A stretch of DNA of 55,314 bases from Fodinicola feengrottensis (GTDB lineage Bacteria > Actinomycetota > Actinomycetes > Mycobacteriales > HKI-0501). Of this stretch, positions 1 through 8,323 are shown one piece after another. The stretch spans positions 1 through 55,314 of the forward strand of contig NZ_WOTO01000061.1 in the NCBI RefSeq assembly GCF_010993775.1, given 5' to 3'. The notes beneath the pieces are model-generated. The model saw only the letters and a list, made by a program, of their open reading frames with translations, did no database searches and had not been told where the DNA came from. Made by a program: the position numbers and the translations under genes. Position 1 is the first letter of the stretch; every line of letters starts with the position of its first letter.

Positions 1-674
1 ACGCCCAGCACTCCCGATACGCCCGGCCGGGGAAAAGAGATCGCGGTCCGGGAGGTCTGCGCCTTGCCCTGTTGCCCACCGCGCGGACAATCAAACGCAT
101 CAAGGCTCTTTGCCGCGTATTTCACGGCGTCCTGGATCTGCCCGTAGTTTCCGTAACCAGCCAGCGAAAGGTTGATGACCTTGGCGCCCTGGTCGGCGGC
201 GTACCGAATGCCTTTCGCGACGATGTTCGGATCGATCGGCGTCGCCTCGCCGGAATCGGACTGGGCGTCGTCGACGATGCGTACGGGCAGGATCGTCGCG
301 CCCGGCGCGATGCCTTCGAAACCGACGCCACTGGCCGCCCGCGCGGCGATGATCGACGCGACGGCCGTACCGTGCGAAGCGCAGTCGTAGTTGCCGGGAA
401 GCGTTCCCACCAAATAGAAATCCCGGCCCGGCAGGACGGCTCCGCGCAGCTGCGGATGATCCGCGTCCACGCCGGAGTCGACGACCGCGACTGTACTCAG
501 GTCGAAAAGCTGCTGGGCCCACGGCAGCTGCGTGATCACCGGGCGGGACGGCGACGGGTTGTTGCACGCACCGTCCGGCGGCGCGGCGGCAACCGACGCC
601 GGAAGGGACAGCGCCGCTATCACCGCCGCGCCGCGGCGGCCAATGCCGCAAGTCTCCTCATGGTTTGCCATCAT
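1..674 (-). CDS. mycP: Mycosin-type S8 subtilisin protease (MycP-like), N-terminal part
   Basis: Reading the minus strand from an ATG at 674 gives a continuous frame to the window edge. After a hydrophobic signal-like stretch (VIAALSLPASVAAA) the protein has the mycosin hallmark PWAQQLFDL, then the catalytic Asp in VVDSGVDADHPQL, the catalytic His in ASHGTAVASII, and the conserved GIAPGATILPVRIVD and INLSLAGYG segments. The Ser motif (GTS) lies beyond base 1, so the gene is cut by the window. Mycosins are membrane-anchored, cell-wall-facing proteases that are part of ESX type VII systems; EccB and EccD further right on the same strand support that role. The frame stays open throughout the visible part. 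Start choice: ATGATG at 674; an in-frame alternative is the second ATG. Confidence 0.85.
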   Translation of the reverse strand, partial: MMANHEETCGIGRRGAAVIAALSLPASVAAAPPDGACNNPSPSRPVITQLPWAQQLFDLSTVAVVDSGVDADHPQLRGAVLPGRDFYLVGTLPGNYDCASHGTAVASIIAARAASGVGFEGIAPGATILPVRIVDDAQSDSGEATPIDPNIVAKGIRYAADQGAKVINLSLAGYGNYGQIQDAVKYAAKSLDAFDCPRGGQQGKAQTSRTAISFPRPGVSGVLG

Positions 675-791
675 CGGGCCTCAGCGGGCTCTTCAACCCG
701 GCGTGGCAGTTACCGGTCAAGACCCGGAATCCGGTGGCCTACCTGGAAAGATCATGCGCACAGACGTCCGTACGAGCGACCGGGAGACTCG

Positions 792-1117
792 TTGCATTCC
801 ACCGCGCAGCACCTGGCCAGCATCGCGGAGATTGCGACCAAACTCCGCACCCTTCGCGACGAGAGCGCGAAACTGGAGGCGACCGCCGAGTCGCCGGACG
901 GTCTCGTGGCCGCCACCGTCAACTCCCGCGGCGATGTGGTCGAGCTGGAACTCGACGACCGCGTTTACCGTACGAGCGACTCCGCCGCGCTGGCCGCCGC
1001 CATCACCCAGAGACCATCCGCGCCGCCGCGGCAGACCTCGAGCGCATCATGGCTACCCGCGCCAACGCTCTCTTCGCCAACCAGCCGGAAAAATCCGACC
1101 TCGCCCGCTCCTGGTAA
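792..1117 (+). pseudogene. YbaB/EbfC-like protein, frameshifted
   Basis: From a TTG at 792 (preceded by GGGAG) the frame encodes a small protein with the segment SPDGLVAATVNSRGDV and LDDRVYRTSDSAALAAAI, matching the glycine-containing strand and C-terminal helix of YbaB/EbfC-like proteins found beside ESX substrates. At about 1011 an extra AG (CCCAGAGACC, against CCCAGACC in the duplicate copy at 1450) breaks the frame; the remainder (IRAAAADLERIMATRANALFANQ) continues to a stop at 1117 in another frame. The intact homologue in this window is at 7958-8323. The gene lies divergent from the mycosin gene and looks like the leftover of another YbaB-led substrate cassette. It could be intact in the real chromosome if the AG is an error. 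Confidence 0.6.
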
Positions 1118-1537
1118 ATCACTATCGGTCAGTCGGTCAGTCGCTTCGCAGTCACAGGAACAATCGCACCATCCATCTGATGAGGTTCGCCGCCCAACTC
1201 ACAGGAGTTGAACGCGCGCGCTCTATTGTCCTGCGTCTGAAATCCATTAAGTAAGTGTGGGATTTCTGTTCATGGCGGGGAGTGGGGCGTCCGAAGGCTG
1301 AGTTGGTGCTGAGAAACTGGAGGCGACCGCCGAGTCGCCGGACGGTCTCGTGGCCGCCACCGTCAACTCCAGCGGCGATGTGGTCGAACTAGAACTCGAC
1401 GACCGCGTCTACCGTACGAGCGACTCCGCCGCACTGGCCGCCGCCATCACCCAGACCATCCGCGCCGCCGCGTCAATCGCGCCGTCCATCTGATGGGTTC
1501 GCCCCCAACTCGCAGGAGTTGAACGCGCGCGCTCTAT
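871..1537. repeat. Tandem duplication of the YbaB 3' half and its downstream flank
   Basis: Bases 871-1226 are repeated at 1314-1537. Both begin at AAACTGGAGGCGACCGCC and both end in GTTGAACGCGCGCGCTCTAT. The second copy keeps the coding part up to the IRAAA codons, then has lost roughly 130 bases before rejoining the 3' flank. The duplicated 3' flank is also the left boundary of the HNH repeat element (see 1518 and 35335). Confidence 0.8.
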
Positions 1538-1627
1538 GTTTCGTTGGGGTTATTGTGAAAGTATCCAATTCCTGATCACCCGTACGCGGCCATATTGTCG
1601 GTGCCGGCGGTAGAATTAATTAATGTC

Positions 1628-2873
1628 ATGGCCGCCGGCGACGAAGTCACCTCTCCAGAGCTCTGGAGGTGTGACCCGGACGAGTTGGGTGAGTTGCTGC
1701 AGGAGAAAGAAAAAGCGGTCTGGCTACTGCAGGTCGAAGTGTTGGACATTGTCGCGGCGATCCACCGGGGAAACGTCGGCAAGACGCTCGGGCACCGCAA
1801 CACCCTGGGCATGCTGCAAGACCTCCTTCGACTGTCCCCCACAGAGGCATCCCGCCGCTACAAACGGGCCCTGAACCTGTGCCCCAGCCAAGCCCTGACC
1901 GGGGAAACACTCGCACCCACACTCAGCATCGCGAGTGAGGCGATGCGCCGCGGGGAACTCGCGGACTCCCAGATCGACACGATTGTTGGGGTCGTGACCA
2001 GGCTCCCGGCCAGGGTGACCATCAAGGACCGTGAGGAAGCCGAAGCGTCGCTGGTGGAGCACGCGAAACGGTACACCGCACCAGGCCTAGCCAAAGTCGG
2101 GCGACGGATCCATGATCACCTGGGCCCCCCGACGGACCGGCGCCGTCCGAACACGAAAACGAGAAACCACGCCGCGAACTGTCCTTGCACACCGGGACAG
2201 ACGGACGCCTGAACTTCAGTGGCTCGTTCGACGGGGGGAAACCGGCACTTTGTTCAGTGAAATTCTGAGCCCCCTGGCCAAACCCCGCCCCGCCGAGAAT
2301 GGCACCCCTGATCAGCGGTCAGTGTCCGAACGCAACGGGGACGCGCTCGCGGAAGCGTTGAATCTGATCGCGGACTCCGGGAAACTCCCCGTCCAGGGCG
2401 CCGAGCGGCCGCATCTCACCATCACCATCAACTGGGACATGCTCCGCGACCGCCTCGGAGTCGCATACCCACACAGCGGCGCACCGATTTCCCCAGAAGG
2501 CGTCCGACGGCTTGCCTGTGACGCGGACATCATCCCGATCGTGCTGGGCAGCGACAGCGTGCCCCTTGATGTCGGGCGCAACGAACGACTCATCACACCA
2601 GCCCTACGCAAAGCCTTGATAGCGCGAGACAAAGGCTGCGCCAGATGCGGCCGACCACCCCGCTGGACGCGGGGGCACCACGTGCAGCACTGGGCCGATG
2701 GTGGGCATACCTGCCTTGACAATTGCGTACTCCTGTGCGACCGCTGCCATCGATTAGTGCACCACGGTGGCTGGGACGTACGCATCGTCGACGGAATCGT
2801 TGAATTCCTACCGCCCGCCTACGTTGACCGCGAACGAAGACCCATCCGCGGCATCAACCAACTCGCCGCATAG
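1628..2873 (+). pseudogene. DUF222/HNH endonuclease (13E12 family), copy 1, frameshifted
   Basis: The product starts MAAGDEVTSPELW and has a helical DUF222 region (about residues 15-200) followed by a C-terminal HNH domain with CARCGRPPRWTRGHHVQHW and the second Cys pair CVLLCDRCHRLVHH. Comparison with copy 2 shows two +2 insertions: six C instead of four near 2127 (GGGCCCCCCGACGG) and six G instead of four near 2236 (GACGGGGGGAAACC). These put the front and back halves in different frames, while the HNH end here is intact. The family is assumed to be a DNase; its biological role is unclear. Start at 1628 matches the start of copy 2. A GC-rich terminator follows 13 bases after the stop. Confidence 0.75.
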
Positions 2874-2885
2874 AAAAATCCACCC

Positions 2886-2915
2886 GGCCGCCGGGCACCA
2901 CCACGCCCGGCGGCC
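2886..2915 (+). terminator. Intrinsic terminator-like hairpin after HNH copy 1
   Basis: Perfect inverted repeat GGCCGCCGGGC / GCCCGGCGGCC with an 8-base loop, 13 bases after the HNH stop. No long T run follows, as is usual in high-GC actinobacteria. The same hairpin follows copy 2. Confidence 0.7.
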
Positions 2916-3062
2916 CACAACCCTGCTCTACTAAGCCGGCCGTGTCGTAGTGGAACAAACGCCGTGGAGTGGGCAAGGGTTTCCTTCGATACACAGCCAG
3001 AGCGGTCTCTATGGATCACCCGGGTTCGTTGGAGGCCGACCGTTCCGGGAAGGATGAACGGT

Positions 3063-3288
3063 ATGGCAGCGGCGATGAGATATCCGGCGGAGTTGAAGGT
3101 TCGCGCGGTGGGATGGCGCTTGAGCTTGGTGAGGGGGTGGCGCGATCGCGCGGGCGGAGCAGCTTGGCGTGAATGCTGAGACGTTGCGGCACTGGGTGCG
3201 GCAGGACGGCAAGGGGACGCGGCCCTCGGGTGAGCCGAGCGGCGGGGTCGGAGTCGGACGCGCGGATCGCGGTGTTGGAGGGAGATGA
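3063..3288 (+). pseudogene. IS3-family OrfA transposase remnant
   Basis: Three short frames together spell an IS3 OrfA N-terminus: MAAAMRYPAELKVRAV, then MALELGEG, then ARAEQLGVNAETLRHWVRQ, which is the helix-turn-helix with the typical ETLRxWVRQ ending. The reading frame changes twice in about 70 bases and the remainder (the coiled coil and all of OrfB) is absent. This is a decayed insertion-sequence fragment, next to HNH repeat copy 1 and the end of the type VII cluster. No terminal repeats are recognisable. Confidence 0.6.
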
Positions 3289-3399
3289 TCAGGTCTCCAC
3301 AAAGCCGGAGCGGTTCAATTAAATCAATGCCGTCTTGTAGCGCGCCAGACCCTGCGCGACAGGGATGAGCTGGCAAGCAAAAGGACCCGTCCAGAAGTG

Positions 3400-5125
3400 T
3401 CAGTGGCCGCCCTGGTGCTCGGTGGGCGAGGACCCCGCTTTGGCGTCTCTCCAGTCCTGACTATCGGAACCGTACAGGGAATCCAGCAGCCGGCCCTGGT
3501 CCGCCGCCGACAGCGGAGTCCGGAGCTGCGGAACGTTGTTCGCGTCGACCTGCCCCGAATAGAGGTCGGGCGGGACGTACGCGCCGTGGATACGCCCGGC
3601 GTTGACGTACTGCACGGCGATATTCGCCTCCGACGCGCCACCGTCGGTGTTGTTCAGAGCCTACAACGGCGCCACGCCGCTCCCGGCGTCGTGGGAGACC
3701 GCGTCCTTCCATTCGGTGCCAGCGATCACCGACGCGACCGTTCCGACGCCAGGAAGTTTGGTGATCACTTTGGTCGCGATGGCCTTGCCGACCGCGATCG
3801 CGCGCCCGGTGTCGCTCGCGTTCTCGGCCCTGACATGGTCGGCCGCGAGAGTGTGCTGGTGCTGTGCCTCCTGCTGAGCGTTGTAAAGGTTTCCTCGAGA
3901 ATTCTGCTGCGGTAAGCGCTCGCGCCGGGCGACAGATCCGGATCATGGATCAGCTGCTGCTCCTGCGAGCCAGCCGCGCCGGCGAACGCGTGCAGCGCCT
4001 CCGGCTTGGCTCCGATCTGGGTGAGCAGATCCTTTCGAGCGTCCGCGCCGATCTCCAGGTGTCCACCAACCACACCCGTGTTGCTGTTCTGGGCGGCCGG
4101 CTCGGTGAACGCGCTGACGTTGGCCTGCGCCACCCGGCCAAGACTGGTGGCAAGCTCCGGGTTCTTTGAGAAATCGTGGAAAAGCTGCTGGTCACTGCCC
4201 CCATCCCGGAAACCGCCATCGGTGATGAGGTGGATAGGTTTCGCGGCCGCGTCGTTCGCGGGCTGGTCTTCGGTACCGTGCTGGTGAGCGGCGATGGTGT
4301 CATCCGCGATCCAGTTCGTCAGGCCACCAGCCGCCTTTCCCTTGTCGGCCCAGTCGAAGTCGGCGAATGTGTGATAGGTGCTCGCGCCGTCCGGTGCGAG
4401 GAACACCTGAGCGTCGGCGTCATGGCTACGAGTGGAAGCGGACAGGATGTCCTGAAGGCTGTTGGACAGGGCATCATGGTTTGATTTCGCGAAGAGGCCC
4501 TCTCCAAGAACCGGCGCGAACCAGGGCGTGGCAGCGATTTCCGTACCGACGTGGGCGAACTCGGCCGCTCGCCTGGTCAGGTCGCTGGAGAATTCCGTGC
4601 CGCCGGTAAGCGTCGAAGCACCCAGCGCCGTCGACAGTCCGCGCCACGCCTCATTGTTGGCGAACAGATAGGTGGCGGTCGACTGGGCGCCCGCCGGATT
4701 CGGGCTGGGAACAAGACTGACCTGGTTTGGCGTCGCCGTGAGGTCATGGATGGCCAGCGGCAGGCCATAGCCGGGGTTGTCCGGGGTGGCGGCGAGCGAA
4801 AGCGCGCCGCCACCGAGTTGTTGGTTGGACAGCGCCAGAATGCTGTCGCCAATGATTCCAGCGGCGCCGGGATGGCCGTTGAGCAGGCCAGGGAGTGTGG
4901 TCAGGGTTGGGACCAATCGCGCCGAGCGACTGGTCGAGGAAGTTGATGTCGGCGGTGCTGAAATGTTCGCCGTTCTTCAGCGCGTCGCCGGCCTTGTCGT
5001 TGATCCTTGAGGGTCGCGAGCGCTTTGTTCAGTTCGGCCGGATCGACGTTCTCTCCCATCGCCGCCCGGTTCAGTACGTAGGACACGCTGTGCTGCCAGG
5101 GCTGTGACCTTGCTGGTCCGTCCAC
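3400..5125 (-). CDS. Orphan paralogue of the large type VII substrate's C-terminal region
   Basis: The protein lines up with the second half of the neighbouring 5207-7572 product: QHSVSYVLNRAA matches QHSAADVLKRAA, ILALSNQQLGGG matches LLALSNEKLGGG, GLSTALGASTLTGG matches GLSTLLGASTLTG, STRSHDADA matches STRNHDADA, and GKAAGGLTNWIA matches GKAASGLVDWVA. It has no N-terminal WXG100-like domain: the frame upstream contains only about ten extra residues before homology starts, and the gene begins only about 80 bases after the stop of its paralogue. A small hydrophobic stretch (AIATKVITKLPGVGTVASVIAG) lies near the C-terminus. At least three frame changes (near 5010, 4910, 3890) are needed. I do not recognise the domain's function. 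Confidence 0.6.
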
Positions 5126-5206
5126 CCACCCATCGCAGCAGCCAAACGAGAGCAGCAGCTGCCTCGTACCGCAAGGCAGCTGCCGCGTGACTTTCGTGCG
5201 GAGAAC

Positions 5207-7572
5207 CTAAAAGTGACCGTCACGCCGTTCGGTCGTGTACGCGTCGCCGAGGTTGCCGCCATAGCTGTCGATGAAGGCCCCGCCGTTGTCGTCACGGACG
5301 GCCCCCTCCAACGCCTGGCGCTCTTCGCTGCTCAGCGACTCAAGCCGGCGCAGCTGCGGCGGTGTGCCGGCTGGCTGTGTATGGTCGATGAAAGGCTGCA
5401 AATTCTGCGGTACGTGGCCATCGCGCACGAGGCTCGACGCGTAGTTGTACGTCGCCTCGTTGGTATAGCCGCCGACATAGTCGTAACCGTGATGGTCCTG
5501 GACCGCCGGGTCGATGGTCGGCTGCGGCACATGATTGGCCGGGTTGTTGAAATAGTCGACGATCGCGCCAACGCCGCCGAGGCTCGCGATCGGGGCGGCC
5601 GGAGTCGGCAGCACACCGGTGGCGAACTGCAGACCCGTCTTTCCTTCGTTGAGCCAGAAGGTGACCTGCTTGTCGTCCGCGGCCGCGACGTCGTTGTAAT
5701 GGTCTTGCAAAAGATGCGGTGCGCCGACGACACGTGCTTCCAGCCGTGACAGCTCCTCGACCTGCAGTTGCTGGGCTGACGTGAGCGGCGCGTTGCCGGT
5801 CAGGCCACGATCGTGGGTGATCTGGTCGATCACGCCATGTTCGTAGTCGCCGATCTTGAGGCTCACGGCGTTGTACGCGTCGCGGTTGGTCGAGACCACG
5901 CCCAGCAGCCGGTTGGCGTCCCGGTCGGAAATCTGCAACCCGTCGCCGTCGACGCCGGTCGGGCTGTCGCCGGCCGAGCCGCCCAGCGCGTGCGGCCAGG
6001 AGCTCGGACCGTACCGAGGCCGTTCGCCCATCCCGCGTTGTGCTCGACACCCGCGAGAATCGCATTGGTGTTGTGGTCGTCGCCGACAGCTTGGAAGACG
6101 CCGATCGAGGCATTACGCGCGTCGAGGTATTCCGCCGAGTTGTGCGGTTGTTGAGAACCCGCCGCGACCCAGTCGACCAGACCCGACGCGGCTTTGCCGC
6201 CATCGCTCCACTTGTACGTCGTCAGGTCGGACAGCAGCTTGCCCGCGTCCGGGCTGGCGTTGACTTTTCCGTCCGGACCTACCGTACTGAGCAGCCCGGC
6301 GTCCGCGTCGTGGTTCCGCGTCGAGGCGGTGAGGACGTTCTGCAGCACCTCGGAAGTGCCGTTTTTGTCTCCCAGCAGGCCCTCGCCGTGGTTCTCGTTG
6401 ACTTCGAGTCCGAGCAGGTGGCTCGTCGGGGTCGCTCGCGTCTGTGCCGCCGCGATGTCCGCGGCCCGTTTCGTCAGGTCACTGGAGAACTCCGTTCCCC
6501 CGTCAGGGTGGACGCTCCGAGCAGGGTCGACAGCCCCTTCCAGCCGGCTTCGTCGGTCAGCCGAGCCGAGGGTTCCTGCCCGATCGCGAGGGACGCCGAG
6601 GCCACCGACGTGATCGGGTTCTGCGTCACCAGGTCGCGGATCCCGGCGGGAAGACCGAACCGCGGGTGCGCCGGATCCCCACCGGCGGTCATCCCGCCGC
6701 CGAGCTTTTCGTTGGACAGCGCGAGAAGACCGTCGCCGAGTGTCTTGTCTGCGATGGCCGGGTCCACACCGGGGACGGATTTGAGGACATCCGGGAGCTT
6801 GGTGACGTCTTTGTCAAGTGTCCCATAGATATTCGTGAGCTCGTTCAGCTCGGCCGGGCTGAGGCTGTGCTTCCCGTCCAGTGGCAGGGCCGCCGCGCGT
6901 GGTCGTCGATCTTCTTGATAAGCGCGAGCGCGTCCGCGATCTCCTGCGGGCTCGCCTTTGCGTCGGCGGCGCGCTTCAGAACGTCAGCGGCGCTGTGCTG
7001 CCCCGGCCGGAATGATCGAGGGCGCGGGCGGCGCGGCTGGTTCGTCGGCCTGCAAATCCGTACGCGCCTGACTGAGAACACCAGCGATCCGCATCGCCAC
7101 GCCCAGGACGAAACTCTGCCGGAAGGCAGCGAACAGGATGTTGTTGGGAATCTGCTGGTACGCGGCGTCGAACTGCTGGATCGTGTCGCTGATCCCGCGT
7201 TTGGTCGTGGTGAGCACCTGCGCGTACCGGTTCGCCGCCATCGAGCGGCTCTGGGCCTGCTGCGACGCGCTCTCCAACTGCTCGACCTGCCGAATCATCC
7301 CGTCATGCATGGACTGTCCCGCAACATCTGGCCAGGCCTGGCTTTCCTGCTGGGAGAGCGGATAGATGGTTCGGGTGCCGCCGCTCAGCGACTGGGCGAC
7401 GCCGTCCCACGTCTGTGCGAGATGGCCGGCGTTCTGCTCGGAGTCCAGCGGCCACGGGTTCGAACCGATGTATCCGACCACGGCATCCCAAAGCGCGCCG
7501 GACGGAAAGCGAGCGCGCGACGGCGGCGGTGGTGGTGGTCGAACCCGTCGGGTCCACCGGGGTGAGCGGCAT
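5207..7572 (-). CDS. Large type VII substrate with CpnT-like WXG100-type N-terminal domain
   Basis: The start at 7572 (MPLTPVDPTGS) is backed by AGAGGA nine bases upstream. After an apparent CGGACGGA 4-base duplication at 7499, the frame gives ALWDAVVGYIGSNPWPLD followed by TWDGVAQSL and a long helical bundle to about residue 165; this resembles the WXG100-like N-terminal domain of CpnT-type actinobacterial toxins and substrates. The rest (about residues 200-780) is a Gly/Ala/Asp-rich region of unknown function shared with the downstream paralogue. It follows YbaB-like and EspC-like genes, the usual order for ESX substrate cassettes. Several frame changes are needed (near 7500, 7000, 6880, 6490 and 6030). 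No known toxin domain was recognised at the C-terminus, which ends TTERRDGHF. Confidence 0.65.
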
Positions 7573-7637
7573 CTGAATCCTCTGATCGGACCGGCCCCAG
7601 CTCGACTTTTGACCTCGCTGGCTGAGCGCGGTGAAAG

Positions 7638-7961
7638 CTAGTGAGTGGGAGCGCCGGGAAATCCCTGCTTCGCCTGGGCGTCCGCGGCCTGGTAGAGCTG
7701 GACGCTTTGCGCGCCGACCGTCGCGAGGCGTTCACCGGCGTCGACCTGCTGTTGGGCCTGTTGCTCGACCGCCGTCGCGGCCGGCCGGTATTTGGCCATG
7801 AACAACTGGCCGAGATCGTCCCGCCCGAGCTGGCCTTCCCACGAGCCGATCTGGCCCTTGGCGCTGGCCCACTGCGTGTTGATCTGGTCGGCCGCGGCCC
7901 GCAGGCTCGACATCATGGCGGCGGCACTTTCGACATCGATGTTCGCGCCGGGAGCAGTCAT
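7638..7961 (-). CDS. EspC/WXG100-like type VII secretion protein
   Basis: This 107-residue protein is predicted to be a helical hairpin. It has a W-x-G turn (SWEGQLG) followed by DDLGQLFMAKYRP, the pattern of the EspC/DUF2580 family of ESX-associated proteins. No signal peptide or membrane segment. Its ATG overlaps the stop of the YbaB-like gene by four bases, and the large CpnT-like gene begins 65 bases downstream, so the three are almost certainly co-transcribed. A role as co-secreted partner or chaperone of the large substrate is inferred from context. Confidence 0.75.
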   Translation of the reverse strand: MTAPGANIDVESAAAMMSSLRAAADQINTQWASAKGQIGSWEGQLGRDDLGQLFMAKYRPAATAVEQQAQQQVDAGERLATVGAQSVQLYQAADAQAKQGFPGAPTH

Positions 7962-8323
7962 GCCCGCCGCCAGCAGGACGGGGGCGCCGCCGTACGCGTG
8001 CCGGTGATCTTGTCGATCGCGGTCAACAACGGGTCGAAGACGAGGTCGGCGTCCTCGACGGTGGCGCCAGGCGGCAGGTCTGGTTCGAGGATCTCGTACG
8101 CCCGCCGGCGGGCCAAGGCCGCGGCCGACCTGACGGTCTGTTGGATGTCGCCGGCCAACTCGGCCGCGTCACGGTTGCGGTAGACGCGCGGGTCCAGCCA
8201 GAGCGACCGTAGTTCGCCACACTCGCCGACAGTCGCGGCGACCAGGCCGTCCGGCGACTCGGCGCTCTCCGCGATCGCCGCCAAAGCCGAGCGCCGCCGG
8301 GCGACTTCCTGGGATCCGGTCAT
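7958..8323 (-). CDS. YbaB/EbfC family protein
   Basis: A 121-residue protein with the family pattern: an N-terminal helix, SPDGLVAATVGECGEL, then LDPRVYRNRDAAELAGDI and a C-terminal helix. YbaB/EbfC proteins are nucleoid-associated DNA-binding dimers; a divergent subgroup heads ESX substrate cassettes in actinobacteria. It overlaps TgpA upstream (ATGA) and the EspC-like gene downstream (4 bases), so it is translationally coupled on both sides. It is the intact relative of the broken gene at 792-1117. The last residues (AAPPSCWRRA) could be altered by a nearby indel. Confidence 0.75.
   Translation of the reverse strand: MTGSQEVARRRSALAAIAESAESPDGLVAATVGECGELRSLWLDPRVYRNRDAAELAGDIQQTVRSAAALARRRAYEILEPDLPPGATVEDADLVFDPLLTAIDKITGTRTAAPPSCWRRA

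Larger units (their letters stand above)
1518..2936 (+). repeat. HNH (13E12-type) repeat element, copy 1
   Basis: This 1.4 kb segment recurs at 35335-36738 in the same orientation. Shared sequence starts at GTTGAACGCGCGCGCTCTAT and stops after CCCACAACCCTGC, beyond the shared terminator. The unit therefore contains an upstream region, one HNH gene and a terminator. No terminal inverted repeats were seen. Multi-copy 13E12/REP13E12 families are known in actinobacteria. Confidence 0.85.

Noticed and set aside
1628..2873. HNH genes as homing endonucleases of an intein or group I intron
   Set aside because: They are free-standing with their own start and terminator and match the DUF222/13E12 type rather than intron or intein nucleases.
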